Shown: positions 30,432-42,079 of the stretch, one piece after another | How positions within the stretch are numbered: position 1 is the stretch's first letter | Layout: every line of letters begins with the position of its first letter | From: Chlamydoabsidia padenii | Taxonomy: Eukaryota; Mucoromycota; Mucoromycetes; Mucorales; Cunninghamellaceae | DNA: 64,000 bases | NCBI GenBank assembly: GCA_025330725.1 | Contig: JAIWND010000021.1 | Coordinates: 1 to 64,000, forward strand | Direction of reading: 5' to 3' | Position numbers and translations under genes: made by a program | The notes under the pieces: model-generated | Told to the model about the DNA's origin: nothing | Seen by the model: the letters and a program-made list of their open reading frames with translations, nothing else | Database searches by the model: none

Positions 30432-30590
30432 GAAGAAGAGGATGATCTGGTGATTGTGTCGAAACCTCAAGAAGATTGGCAAATTGGTCCTCATTATTTT
30501 CAAGACATTCACTTGTTTTTGAATCATGTGGATTCAATGATTGATTCAAGTCCCGCTTTTACGAATGGTGGACGACGCTTCTCTTTATAG
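29241..30590 (+). CDS. Intronless Arg/Gln/Asn-rich protein of unknown function, possibly mitochondrial
   Basis: A single 449-codon open frame. The first about 90 residues are rich in Arg, Ser and hydrophobics with almost no acids (LLIFLRRILQRTKLRHR, TKSISSQQTHRLLSASRLV), which resembles a mitochondrial presequence. The middle is low-complexity (poly-Pro/Ser near 131, NNNNN near 208). The C-terminal part looks folded: DDDGQWYISIPMDVSFLLLPEQQ, VLDSSWFHAWGTRLRTHLAKVMMLIQLIGIEAQRTNHLADF. This is followed by a CAA-coded poly-Gln tract with Glu/Asp after it (about residues 385-405) and WQIGPHYFQDIHLFLNHVDSM. I do not recognise a domain. The lack of introns is unusual beside its neighbours. An internal ATG (at 29508, MVSSGNGG) could be the true start of a non-mitochondrial form. 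Confidence 0.7.
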
Positions 30591-30798
30591 TTAGATGTAG
30601 ATAGTGTATATACGGATAATTCTTTTATCAATTAATAAAAAACTTGGTTGTTGATAAAAAAAAAAAGAAAGGGTCTTCATGCAAGCGGGGTTGGAATTAA
30701 ACTTTTTTTTTTGTGGAGTGACTTGATGGAAATCTCGGGGGATGAAAAATCTCCCAGGCTTTACTTTTTTCTTTCTTTTACTTTTTGGATTATAAACG

Positions 30799-31140
30799 AT
30801 GGCAGTTAGTAATACTCCAAAAGCTGTTATCAAAGGATGGTAAGTCCATTAATATACTAGGTCACGGGCTAATCCGATCATCTCCATTGTCAATAGGACT
30901 GCTCTGGCAATAGGTAATCCATCATCTTGGTCTCACATACACACACCTCATACATTCTTTACTCCCTCTTGATTAGGTGCTCTGGGTGCCTATATGGTCA
31001 GTAAAGCTTATACGAATCGCCGATTACAAGAATATACAGCCACAGGATCTGTCACCAGTAGCGGAGGTAGTCATGTCGAACAAACCCAACAAGAAGGACA
31101 AGACAAACCTTTAAAACGATCAGTCCAACGTACCCTATAG
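30799..31140 (+). CDS. Small single-pass membrane protein (73 aa)
   Basis: Three exons, 30799-30839, 30897-30913 and 30977-31140, join in frame to MAVSNTPKAVIKGW, TALAIGALGAYMVSKAY, TNRRLQEYTATGS and a hydrophilic tail ending KRSVQRTL. The middle segment is a glycine/alanine-rich transmembrane helix flanked by positive charge, as in small fungal mitochondrial inner-membrane or ER proteins. No family name can be given. Splice sites are canonical (GTAAGT/AATAG, GTAATC/TTAG) and the central exon is only 17 nt. A GCGGGGTTGGAATTA element lies 100-114 bp upstream of the ATG, which supports a real gene. Confidence 0.75.
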
Positions 31141-31269
31141 ATATAGATATACACACTTTTTTTTTTTTGATAATAAAACATGATACATTTTTATAAAAAA
31201 TATTTATTTATTGATTGATACAGGGATATACATCTAAAGAAAAAAAAAAAAAAGAGGAGAGGGGATAAA

Positions 31270-34089
31270 CTATAGTGCATCAAAGTTGATGATATGCAAG
31301 GCCTTGCGTCGTTCCCGTTCATCCTCACGTTTTTCCATCCAATAAAGTGATCCTACTACCACACCAAGTAAGATGGCTGCCACCACTAAAGATACCAACA
31401 CCCATGGGATATAATCTGCCGGTTGGACATATAATTCCACCTTCCATCTAATCGCAAAAAAAAAAAAGTTAAACCGAGTTACAAGATCTAGTAAATACTT
31501 ACGAGGAGCTGTCAGAGATATGTTCGGGTTGATAAGGTAAGAAGACCAATTGGGAATTAGGTATCACACCTTCATAAAACAAATAGTTTTGATCCTATAT
31601 ATAAAGAAGAGATCGTGAGCCAAAGAAGAGAGAGAGAAAGAGGGTTTTGTTACCTGATGCCGTGTCACTCCTGCAAACATTTCTTCAACATAATTATTAG
31701 TTCTTCCTAATCCAAAGAGACAATAAGGGGTTTGTAACGCCATATAACCGGTTTGAGGTAGTTGAGGTACTTGATGGACACGTTTGGTACCTGAGGTATC
31801 CAATACAGTGAATTTAAAATTGGCTCCAGGGTAATTGGCTCCATAAGGCTATTATCGCACAAGAATAATAATGATAATAATAAAACGGGTTACTAAGTAA
31901 CAATAACCTCCCTTTGACTTACCTTGACCTTGGCTGGGTAGGCTCCATTGGATACTAAATATATATATATATATATATATAAAATCATGTTTATCCATCA
32001 GATCCATTCACCCCTTCATTAATCTTACCTAGACCTTTCAAAAAGAAGGCATCATTAAAGTAGTTGTTGATAAAAAACTGTGGTGTCCTGGTAGAAGTTT
32101 GACCTTTGCCTTGAAGTACCAATATATCCAAAGAGCCCTATATAACATCAATGAATATGTATACCCCTTTCAACCTTTTTATTATTACCAATATTTACTT
32201 ACATCTTCATCAATATCAAAAAAGGTAGCATGACGAGGATTGGAGAGTCTTGTCAAGGATTCGGCCCCAGTTCTGATCAAGGAAAAGGTACGTTTGCTGG
32301 ACAAGATGGCTTGATCTGAGCATTGACCTTGGGTCGTACACCAAACGGATTGTAATAGCATCACTTTCTTGGTCGTGGTAATCAATAGATCAGGATACCC
32401 ATCCAAATTATAATCACCTTTTTTTTTTTATAAAAATATCACAGTGAGTGTCCTCTTGTTCTTTTCTTTAAATCGTTTGTTTTACCTGGATGAAGAGGGA
32501 CAGGCATGGTGCCAGGGTAGCTTCTATCAAGAGTCAATATTGTTTCATCACGATCAAGGTATGGATCCAAATCAAAGATAGTGTAGTTCTAATTCAAAAA
32601 AAAAAAAAAAGACAAAGAGTTAAACAAGTGTTGTTTGTTTAGGATGACTTGTTTACCTGAGTATTCGGAGAGTTGATGTCGAATCGAAAGTCAGGATCGG
32701 CCACACAAAGATGTTGAGGTTGTCGACATTGATTATCAGATTGATCGAGTTTAGAACATAATCCCATTTGTTGATTATACACTGTATGAATAGAGCAATG
32801 ACCTCCACCCGAACATGTTGTAAATATGATATCAGTCGATCCATCACCATCTATAATAAAAAGACATTGTCAGTTCCACCCTATTGTCCTTTCTCTCTCT
32901 TTTACATGTACTTACCCATATCAGCAAATGCCAAAGGCCCAGCTCCAGCAGGTAAATCAAATGTTTGTGCCAAATGGAATCCATTATCCCGTTGATTCGT
33001 CCAAATCTGTACAGACTGTTTCCCGTTATTATCACATACCATCACAACATCTATAAAGTAAAGTAAAGTAAAAAAAAAAAAAAAAAAAAAAAATCAATAT
33101 CATACCACATGGTTTATTTACTTACCTGCTAAACAATCACCATCGAGATCTAAAAAGGCATTTGAATGAGGTGAGGACCATTGACATTGATGAGTGGAAT
33201 CAAATAGATGAGAGGCAGATGTCCTATTCAATAGTATATATATATATAATTATCCAAATAGAGAAGAATGCCAAGAAGGGAGGAGATTTAAGCACTTACA
33301 AGTTGTAGATAGATGTCGTTTGATTGGCACTATTAATCCAAGCACTCAATCCATCCTTTTGATCCCAAGCATATCCAAGTAAATCCAATTGCATATCACC
33401 ATTCAAATCCAATACCATAGGTAAACTATTCCTAGCCGAAGGTAAATCCAATGCCGGTGTCACTAGTTTATAAATGCAGAAATGCCAAGAGGTTTTTTTT
33501 TAAAAAAATATACATCAACATGTGGAGGTTTCCTCTATTTCTTACCAAAAGAATCATTCCCATTACCAAAGTAGATCCGCATGTGGAATTGTCCATTATC
33601 AGGTTGACCCATCACCAAGACATCAAGATTGCCATCATAATTATAATCACCGGGAACAAGATTATTGATCGGCCAGTCATAATGTATAGTAGGTAATGAT
33701 GTAAACGCAAAGTTTTCTACAATTACAAGTCAATCTTGTGTGTATGTGTTGTTTCATCCAGACTTACTGTGATCCCAAGTGTAAACAGTAATAGTTTTTT
33801 GATCTTGTCCAACCACGAAGATATCAGTACTAAAAAAAAAAAACAAGATGGAGGGTTTAGTAGACTAGGTTTCTTCTATTGTCACTTACTATTTATCAGC
33901 GTTGAAGTCACCAAATGCTGCAATGGTGCCATCCAGATGATCAAGACCTAGTGAGGCCGTGGAGAGATTGTATAACCTAGATTTGGGAAACCGTTTTGCA
34001 TATTGTATACTTTGTGCCGTGGTAAAGTGTGGGATGTGTAGTAAAAGTATAAAACAAAGGGAGAATAAAAGATAAGTAGACCTAATCAT
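31270..34089 (-). CDS. ITFG1: FG-GAP/integrin-alpha-like membrane protein (ITFG1/LINKIN, T-cell immunomodulatory protein homologue)
   Basis: Fourteen exons from 34089-33890 down to 31447-31270 give about 648 aa. The others are 33829-33768, 33716-33546, 33462-33300, 33223-33126, 33050-32916, 32850-32657, 32588-32486, 32417-32203, 32137-32029, 31954-31923, 31848-31654 and 31594-31503. A signal peptide (STYLLFSLCFILLLHIPHFTTAQ) leads into repeated Ca-binding FG-GAP motifs: DFNADKYTDIFVV, DYNYDGNLDVLVMG, DLNGDMQLDLLGYA, DLDGDCLADVVMV, DMDGDGSTDIIF, DYNLDGYPDLLIT, DIDEDGSLDILVLQ. The C-terminal region is followed by one TM helix (WVLVSLVVAAILLGVVVGSLYW) and a short basic cytosolic tail. The domain order and the GLGRTNNYVEE region match LINKIN-type proteins, which act in cell adhesion in animals. 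The fungal role is unknown. Confidence 0.88.
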
Positions 34090-34670
34090 GCATAAAAACG
34101 TAAAAAAAAAAAAGAAAGAGTTGAGGAAAAAAGAAAAGAGTGAGCTAGGAGGAGACAGAATTACCATCACACGTTTTTCAAATCCCGATAAAGCGGGAAT
34201 CAAAACATTTCGCTCTCCCAATCCCATATGCTTCGCAAGGTACCAAAGGAACACTATTCTTCATTTGACCAGAAAAACACTCTTTTTATCATTTTATAAA
34301 AAGATAGTGTTACAGTGTATGTCCATTATGGAAGACAAACTATACAACGAATGTAAGATCATCCTTTGGCGTAAACAAAGAACCCATGTATATGCACCGC
34401 CGCATGAAAGTCGGGACTTTAAAAACCATCGTACCATGATTTCACATTGTAAAAAGAAGGATCGCCATGTTTTTAAAAAAAAGGACACTTTATTAAATAG
34501 GTGTATATGATATGGCAAACAAACAAACAGAAAATAAAAAAAAAGAGAGATATAGATTATATGCATAAGAGCTGTGAAAAAGAATGGGAGAGAAGGAGGA
34601 AGAGGGTTTGAGAAAGAGTACAGTATGATACAATGAAGCAAAGGGTAATATAACTAAAAATGACACAAGC
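34090..34670. other. Intergenic, ITFG1 promoter
   Basis: A double element, TTTCAAATCCCGATAAAGCGGG, lies at 34176-34197, about 90-105 bp before the ITFG1 ATG. GTCGGGACTTTAAAAA occurs near 34410. No gene is seen. The A/T-rich segment 34490-34670 is the VTC4 3' region. Confidence 0.55.
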
Positions 34671-37249
34671 CTAACGGAATCGAAGGTAAAAGTTGACAAT
34701 AAGAGCACCAACCAAAAGGACACAAAGAACAGCGGGACCCCATAAATCATCATAACGACCATCAATTTGTCGGTTAATCATCCTGTACAAAATAAAAAAG
34801 ATGAGTATATAATGATGACAAAATGATTATCTACTTACCATGCCCGTTTTTCGAAACGGTAAAGAGCATAAATAGCCACTACGGCACTGATAACCAGGAA
34901 GACACCACCTTTGGTTATATATAAAATAAAAAAAAAGAGAGAGAAAGAGATGAGTGACAAGGGCTATTTACATTTTTTTTTTCTTTCTGTCATCCACACT
35001 TACCAACAATCCTTGTACTATTATCAGTAGCAAAGTTTAGCAAGTTGAGAGCCACGGTAAGAAGCAGAGCACAGAATTGCAGCCAAGAGATAAACGTACG
35101 TTCATTTGCAAAGAACACCTTGGGTTCCACACGCACCTTGACCTTGACACGTTCATTCTTTGGTTTATCACCAGGCACATCCACAGGAGTACCAATCAAT
35201 TTTGTCTTTGCCGACAATTTAGGGTCCGAGGAGCGAGGAGATAACAAGTGATTTGTACTACTATTGTTGCTATAGTGATTGCTGCTGCTGTATCGAGAGG
35301 CGGAAGGTGGTAGTAAAGGATCATTGGCATGATGATTCGTAGGACCCAATTCAATCGATGTAAAGTCCCTATTATTATTATTATTATTATTATTATCCAC
35401 CGGTCGCCATTGAGCTGCCAATTTTTCATCAATCGAGTTGGATCGACGACGTGGTGAGAAAGACGCCTTGGTGGAATCATCATTGGAATTACTACTGGGA
35501 CTTCGACCTTCGACCACGGCCAATTGGTTCTTGCGTTCCTTTTCTTCCAGCATGGCACGACGGTACCGACCATCAATCAAAGGCTTGAAAGACCGAGACC
35601 GAGTGAGACCAGTGTTTTCCACCCGACCTTTCCGGATATCCGTGTTCATTTCCGATAACCACCATGGCAAGAGAGGCAGGCGTTCACGGTAAAAGTGGCA
35701 GGCACCATGCAAGTATTTGGAGAACCGAGGAACTTCGTGTACGAGATGAGATTCGATCAGAGAGGTGAGCCATTGAGGAGGTTCCTGACCGAGATGGGTT
35801 TGGAGCTTGGTTTCCAGGACAGCATAGGGGAATCGCAGGATATCTTGAGGAGCCACATAGTTGAAAGGATAATCGATGCCCACATCTGGTCGTCGCCAAT
35901 TGTTGCCATGTCGGTTGCGTCCATCCATATGATCTTCTCGGATAAAGGTCAGGTCAGTGTCGAGAGAAATGCGGAGTTTTTGATCGTCAGGGAGCTGGAA
36001 GGCAGTACGGTTGTAGTAGACCCGGAGCATGGATTCCAATTGCTTTTCACGGAAGGATTTTTGAACACCGGTGGCAGTAAAGTGCATGTCCTTGATCATG
36101 GATTCGGGGTTCCCCTTGGCGGTCATTTCAGACGCAATCATGTCTGCCGTGTAGCTTCCATCCACAAATGCATTCACGCGAGGTTCCTTGATAGGGAATC
36201 GATCCTTGACCGAGGCACCGTCCAACCAAGAGGCATGATGAGTCTTTCGTTCAATAAATACACTGCTAGTATCATAAGGACCATACCTAAAGTTATAAAG
36301 AAAGTGAATAGTTTAGTATCATGCTGCATCCCTCCCCCAAATGTGCTGCAATGTATGATTTTAATGCCCGATCTATTTTTGGGTATGTGTTTTTTTTTCA
36401 CAAGACATCACACCACCACCAGCCCCCCCCCAATCACTTTGCCTTTTTTATTTTTTGTTAAACTTACCATCTGAATCGGATAGCTTCAGCTTCTTCATCA
36501 CGTTGTAAACGACCAGTATATAAATCAAAGTTTTGATTATCATAATAGACAGAAGAGACAGCAGCATCGGATGTTTCGAATTTCTTGGCCTTGTTAAAGA
36601 TGAGAACAGGCAAATGAAGCATGATAATCGCCTTGACTTCGGTAATATTATCAGGATGGATCCAATACTTTGCTGTCGCCCGTTCAAATGCATTTTGATC
36701 GCCACCCATTGGTTTTGCTTCATTAGCCTTGCCTTGACGCCGACAAATATCATGGAGAGCAGAGATATACACAATAGCCACATCAAATCGTTGCTTGTCC
36801 AAAGGTTTTTCCCGCAGTTTGCCCACATAATCTTGTTTCAGGTTTAGACCGGTCCACTTGTCGTGTTTCTTGAGAATCTTTTGAATGGCCAAAAAGTTGA
36901 CCCGGGTGAATTTGGAGAGATCGTTGACATCAAACAGGATTTCGGTCAATGCTTCATCCATGATACGATAATTGGCGTCCGAGTGCATGGTCGAGTTCTT
37001 TTGTAAAGTCTGGATGGTGCGTTCGCAGTAGAGGATACGTGAGTCGATCTCGGTCAGTTTGGCATTCACAAAGTCGTACACCTTGGTCAATTCATTATCC
37101 AATAAAAGTACAAAGTCCGATTCGTCCTGTTCGGTCCAGGAGTGATCTTGTTGACGAGTCTTGAGTTCTTGTTTAAGTACATCGTATGCAATGTAAGAGA
37201 GTCGCCATGGTGCAAATATGTTTTCTTGAAGTTCTAATCCGTACTTCAT
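34671..37249 (-). CDS. VTC4: Vacuolar transporter chaperone 4, polyphosphate polymerase
   Basis: Four exons: 37249-36468, 36286-35004, 34908-34839, 34782-34671 (748 aa). The N-terminal SPX domain starts [16 protein letters not shown] and includes [24 protein letters not shown], the Lys-rich inositol-pyrophosphate sensing patch. The VTC tunnel domain has [17 protein letters not shown], the paired Arg of AIRFRWYG (about 258 and 260), IERKTH (Lys about 275) and [13 protein letters not shown]. These are nucleotide and polyphosphate binding residues kept in Vtc4 but lost in Vtc2/3. A Ser/Asn-rich linker with a poly-Asn run follows, then three TM helices (the VTC1-like tail, [53 protein letters not shown]). 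The enzyme makes polyphosphate from ATP and threads it into the vacuole. Confidence 0.93.
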
Positions 37250-37264
37250 TGAATGTAGATGGTA

Positions 37265-37295
<31 letters not shown>

Positions 37296-38369
37296 CGAAG
37301 TGTAGATAAACGAGAAGGGGGTGAAAAAAAAAAGAAGATAAAGAAGAGAAAGAGAAAGAGAAAAAAGGGAAAAAAAAAAGTATCAAAATAAATAAAGGGG
37401 GAGGAGAGCGATTTGAAAAAAGGGGAATCGACGGAGTTTGAAGTATTTTTGGCGGGTGTGACCAAAATTACATTAAGCACGCACAGAAACGAATCATGAA
37501 AAAAGGAGGTACATCTTTGGGCTTAATTCATTGAAACGGATTTACCAAGCGCCTCAGCTTTTTTTTTTTTGATAGGACCTATTTTTATCCATCTGACAAA
37601 GAAATTGGGGGTTATACTATGAATCAATGGGATCAAAGAAAGCATGATCGACTATGTGTTCTTTGTTATTGTTTTATCAATTACTCATACAAACAACAAT
37701 AAAATGCGCCAAGTATTTCGCCCCTTTGTCTATTGACAGTGAAGATTTTTTTTACTTGGGAAAAGAAAACAACTTAGAGTGACACACAGTCAAAAAGAGG
37801 AGAAAGGGGATGCATTGGTACGACCTCAGCTGGTTTTTTGTTGATTGTTATTTGTCTCTGACCTGGAACCATACATGACTCCAAATAAAAGATCCTTGGT
37901 AAGACACCACGCCTCCTTCTATATTAAGATAGTTTGAAATCCCGAGGTTATCTTTTTTTTTTTTTTTTTTTTTTTTTTTTGATATTGAGGACGGATTCAT
38001 TTTATCCATCTTCCCCCCTGACTATGTGTGTCTTTGTCACTTTTCTTTTTTTTATAAAACCTATTGAATGAATATGAATGAATATGAATGAATGAATGAA
38101 AGACTGGGAATGTTTAAACCGGGTATGATCCTTCATTGGGTAACGTTGAATGGAGAGATACAAAGCAAATTTTAAGCCCCGGTGAACCCCTTCCTTGATT
38201 TTTTCCCCCTTTGTGAAATACGATACAGACAAATTCCCTATTTCACAAGTCGTTTGATACTTTTTATTTGATAAGCAGCATGATAAAAACAAAAAAAAAT
38301 AGATACAACCAGTGTTTACTTTTTTATTATTGTTGTGAATATATCGTTTTTCCAAAGGTTCCATTCTAA
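37250..38369. other. Intergenic, VTC4 promoter side
   Basis: Purine-rich 5' leader of VTC4 to about 37390, elements GAGCGATTTGAAAAA (37406-37420) and CGGAGTTTGAAGT (37432-37444), and a GTTTGAAATCCCGAG element near 37932. A T-run of about 30 occurs at 37951-37980 and a GAATGAATAT repeat near 38066-38100. No gene is seen. Confidence 0.5.
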
Positions 38370-39053
38370 TATAATCAGGGATAGCTTGTGCCCAAGTGGT
38401 TAAAAATAACGTTCCATCGGGTGTTGAATGTTTATTTTGGGTCACTATCATCGAAAAGGCAAAAACAATACAAGCCTTTTCATAGGAATAAAAAACAGAT
38501 CAACAGCAGGTTTTTTATTATTAATTAAACAAAGATCAACATGTGAGATTCTATATCTACGTAACTAATACTATACACAAATGACTTGATCCATTGTCAA
38601 AAGATAGCAAAATTTCCTCACTTTGGTTTTGATTACCTTGGGTAGGTGTGACTAAAAATGTGTGGGTATCCTGTCAAGTAAGATGAAGCCACTGGATGAG
38701 AGACCCGCCACTGTATCACCTTTGAAAAAAAAATCAAAATCCTATTGGTCGGATCAATACGTTCGTTTCCGTTGTTGTTGCCATGGAAGGATGTCAAAGG
38801 ATTGATATCATTGGTGTGTTTATAGCATTTGGTGAACATATCAACGTTTTGTTTATAACCATCATGTGCACCGATAAGAGTCTTGTTATTGTTAGATAAA
38901 GAGTTCGAGGTTCATTGCCATCTACCATGTCATTCAGTTGACAAGATGGATTCCCTACCCCCAAAAAGATACACATGTCAGTAATCTTACTTTCTGCTAT
39001 TTTGTTTCCACACTTACCGTTTGCATATAAAGGTTCATGCTATTTGGTTTAAA
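38370..39053 (-). pseudogene. Decayed protein-coding remnant, family not recognised
   Basis: On the minus strand, protein-like segments continue from one frame to another. EPLYANG (39039-39018) is joined by a GTAAGT/TAG intron to NPSCQLNDMVDGNEPRTLYLT. A shift leads to NNNKTLIGAHDGYKQNVDM and FTKCYKHTNDINPLTSFHG, ending IDPTNRILIFF. A second shift leads to KGDTVAGLSSSGFILLDRIPTHF-stop. Further on, about 38450-38350, NKHSTPDGTLFLTTWAQ and AIPDYIRMEPLEKRY may be the same gene. The segments are longer and more balanced in composition than nearby random frames. At least two frame changes and a stop indicate a dead gene. It does not look like its neighbours, and I cannot name it. Confidence 0.4.
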
Positions 39054-39094
39054 TTTACCGTTTGTCCATAAAAGTTGTTCATACTATTTGGTTT
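39016..39094. repeat. Two-copy tandem repeat, about 40 bp
   Basis: ACCGTTTGCATATAAAGG... at 39016-39050 is repeated imperfectly as ACCGTTTGTCCATAAAAG... at 39057-39094. Both copies end CTATTTGGTTT. The first copy contains the splice donor of the decayed locus. Confidence 0.8.
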
Positions 39095-39443
39095 TATATA
39101 AATGCATAATTGATGTGGAGGAGAGAGAGCGAGAAGTAAAAAGACACACCAAAAAAAAATGAATTTCAAAACCCGACAACCAACCAAAAGTTGGAAAAGA
39201 CATCCATGCATAATAATCGTTGTTTTGTATTTATGCTACCCTCGTCATCAAAAAAGTCATGATGATGATGATGATAAAGAATGTGGGGCGTGTGAGAAAA
39301 TTCTGCTGGGAAAACAATTGACAATTCAGATTAAATAAGCAGAGTCGGGAATTGAATTTTAGTTTTTCTCCACATTCAAAAATAAATATCCTTTTCCTTT
39401 CTTCCACACACATTATACTCTTTTTATTTATTTATATATAACC

Positions 39444-40658
39444 ATGCCTGTTGAAGGATTTAAAGTAGACGTTGAAAAAGCCGTTGGACACAAGTACAAT
39501 TCTGATCACGTAAGTATAACGGAATTAAACACAAGTATGGCATTCATACTCATCCTTTTTTATATACGTGTATATCTAGTTAACCAGCAACCGTCGTGAT
39601 CACATCTTGTATGCTTTGGGTGTCGGTGTCAGTGAAGACGAATTAAAGTACTTGTATGAATTACGTAAGTCAATAAAAGAAAAACAAGGGCAAGGCATTT
39701 TGGAATGCTCATGCCTATCTTTTCATAGATCCCGACTTCAGTGTGCTTCCCACCTATCCTCTTGTCTTGTCATTGAAGGGTGATACTTCAGATGTAAACT
39801 CATATCAAGCTCGTGCTACTAGTGGTGGTGCTTTACCAGGTAAAATAGAATGAAAAAAAAAAAAAAAAACAGAGATTAGAATACTTAAGCTAACTTACGA
39901 TATAGGTATGCCTCCCTTTGATCAAAACAGGCTTGTTCATGGTGAACAATCCTTTGAAGTGATCAACCCTTGGCCTGTCACTGGCGGATCCTTCATTTCT
40001 CAAAAGACTTGTACCGGTGTATTCGATAAAGGATCCGGAATGGTGATTGAACAAACCGTGGATATCTATGGTGAACACGATAAAAAACATTACAGTCGTT
40101 TGGTGGGCAAGACCTTTGTACGCGGCTACGGTGGATGGAATGTAAGTATACATATAAAGGGTTGGGGAAAAAGGATCAAGGTAACTCATCATTTTTTTTT
40201 CTATATAGGGTCCTAAAGGCCCTAAAGGTGTAACTTATGCTCCTCCGGAACGTAAACCTGATGCTGTAGAGATCTTTGCCTCTCAACCCAACCAAGCTTT
40301 ATTGTACCGTCTCTCTGGTGATTACAATCCTTTACATGCTGATACCGAATTGGCTCCCAAGGTTGGCTTCCCTAAACCCATTCTTCATGGTCTCTCCACT
40401 TATGGTGCTTGTGCTCATGGTATCATCAAAGCTTTGGCCAATAATGATCCCAGTCGATTCAAGTCCATCGAAGCTCGTTTTGCTTCTCCTGTCTTTCCTG
40501 GTGAAACGATCGAAACTCACATGTGGAAGGTGGATAATCCCAAGGATCCCAAGACTTTTGGTGTCATCTTTGTTGCCAAGTCCAAGGAACGCAATGTCGT
40601 GGTGGTCAACAATGGTTTCGTGGTGCTTTACAAAGAATCCCAGTCTTCTAAATTGTAG
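39444..40658 (+). CDS. Peroxisomal 2-enoyl-CoA hydratase (MaoC/hydratase-2 type)
   Basis: Five exons: 39444-39509, 39580-39664, 39729-39839, 39906-40141, 40209-40658 (315 aa). It has two hot-dog folds as in the hydratase-2 part of fungal multifunctional enzyme Fox2 or human HSD17B4. The N-terminal half has LVHGEQSFEVINPWPVTGG. The catalytic half has YRLSGDYNPLHADTELA...GFPKPILHGLSTYG, containing the Asp/His pair of hydratase 2. The protein ends in SSKL, a perfect PTS1, so it should hydrate trans-2-enoyl-CoA to (3R)-hydroxyacyl-CoA in peroxisomal beta-oxidation. Unlike Fox2, no dehydrogenase domains are fused. TCGGGAATTGAATTTT lies 84-99 bp before the ATG. Confidence 0.92.
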
Positions 40659-40839
40659 TCTAGTTTATTTATTTATATATATATATATATATGTATGTAT
40701 GTGTGTGTGTATATCAAAAACCTAAAATAAATCAAATGTTTTGTCTCTAATTTGACCAAATGATGATGATTTACTGTTATTATTATTTATTATAAAAGAC
40801 CCGATAAATCTATTCTACTACTTCTAATGTAATTTTAAT

Positions 40840-41946
40840 TTATAGTGCCTTCTTGGGACCAGGGAAGGGAAGTTGGCGGTGAAGGTGATAAGAGAGGTTG
40901 ATGTAATCTGGTTCATTGTCGGCGGTGATGAATCCATGTCGCACCATAAAGTCAATAGCCACTATATAACAAGTACACATCAGTTTACCATTTACTTTTA
41001 AAAATGATAGTGGTTAACATTACCTAAGGCGCAGTTTGGTTTGAATTCGCCCTGAAGCATCTTGTCCTTCACATGCTCCAAATCCCACAGGTAAAAGCAG
41101 CCTACTTCACCATCCTTGGGTGTAGGTTCATAGTCAGCAGGTAATTCCAAATCATATACATACCTAAAGAGAAATCAAGAGTATTAACAATAGATTACAA
41201 TCAGTGTTTTCGTTTTTACTTACTGGCTTTCAGGTTGTAATCCATGTTCACTAGATGTATAATAAGTGACCACACCAGCGTTCCAAGCCCGTGCCGCCAA
41301 TTCTTCAGGAATACTGGCTTCTTCATCACATTCCTTGATCACCGTTTCCTTGGTCGAATAAGTATAAGGAATCCCACCAGCAACCTATCATATACATAAG
41401 GAGTTAAGAAAAAAATAATAGAAAGGTTTACCTTATTTTACTTACACAGTTATCCAAAGCACCTGGCCAAGTAGGTTTCGTCATTGCCCGTCGAGCCACC
41501 CACATTTGAATGTGTCCTTGATCATTCCGAGTAAACACATTGACATGAACTCCAAATGTTGCTACGCCAAATAAAGGAGTGGCAGCTCGTTCCATCACAA
41601 ATGCTGGGTGACCATCCGGACCATAGACAGCATAAAGTTCATCACGCCAACCTGCCAAGGCAGCAAATGTCTCTTGTTGGCGCCAATGATTCATCAGGGT
41701 CGAGACAGCATCCGTACGTTGATCCATGGTTTTTAAATGGCAGTTAAATGTCCATCCGTCCTTGGTGAGAAGGAAAGGAGGTGGTTGATGTGTTTGATTG
41801 TAACTGGTCAAGGCATTGGCGACAGCAGGAAGAATGGTGCCTACTATGGACCCATCGGATAGCCGGAAGGGAAGAGTATCGTCAGGGGTGCTCGTGACAC
41901 TGTCGCAATGTTGAAGGACTTGTAAATAACTATTGAATGTGGGCAT
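40840..41946 (-). CDS. DUF4743-Nudix hydrolase (thiamine pyrophosphokinase-related, YJR142W type)
   Basis: Four exons: 41946-41446, 41384-41224, 41163-41024, 40961-40840 (307 aa). The N-terminal DUF4743 part includes DGWTFNCHLKTMDQRT and WRDELYAVYG. The Nudix fold follows, with VARRAMTKPTWPGALDNCVAGGI. The Nudix box reads GGIPYTYSTKETVIKECDEEASI against the consensus Gx5Ex7REUxEExGU: Arg is Lys and the late Gly is Ser, while the metal-binding Glu residues are kept. Relatives from yeast and plants hydrolyse oxidised thiamine diphosphates or nucleoside diphosphate derivatives. The same activity is inferred here. No targeting signal is seen. An ATTAAACTCCCGAT element is 74-87 bp upstream. Confidence 0.88.
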
Positions 41947-42079
41947 GGTAAAAAAAAAAAAAGAAGAGGTGAGTCAGGTTTTTTCCTTTTGAACGAACTT
42001 TCCTCCCAAAATCACGTAAATTAAACTCCCGATAGGCTTCGAATTTACGGGTTTACTTTGGACAGACAAGGCAAAAAAT

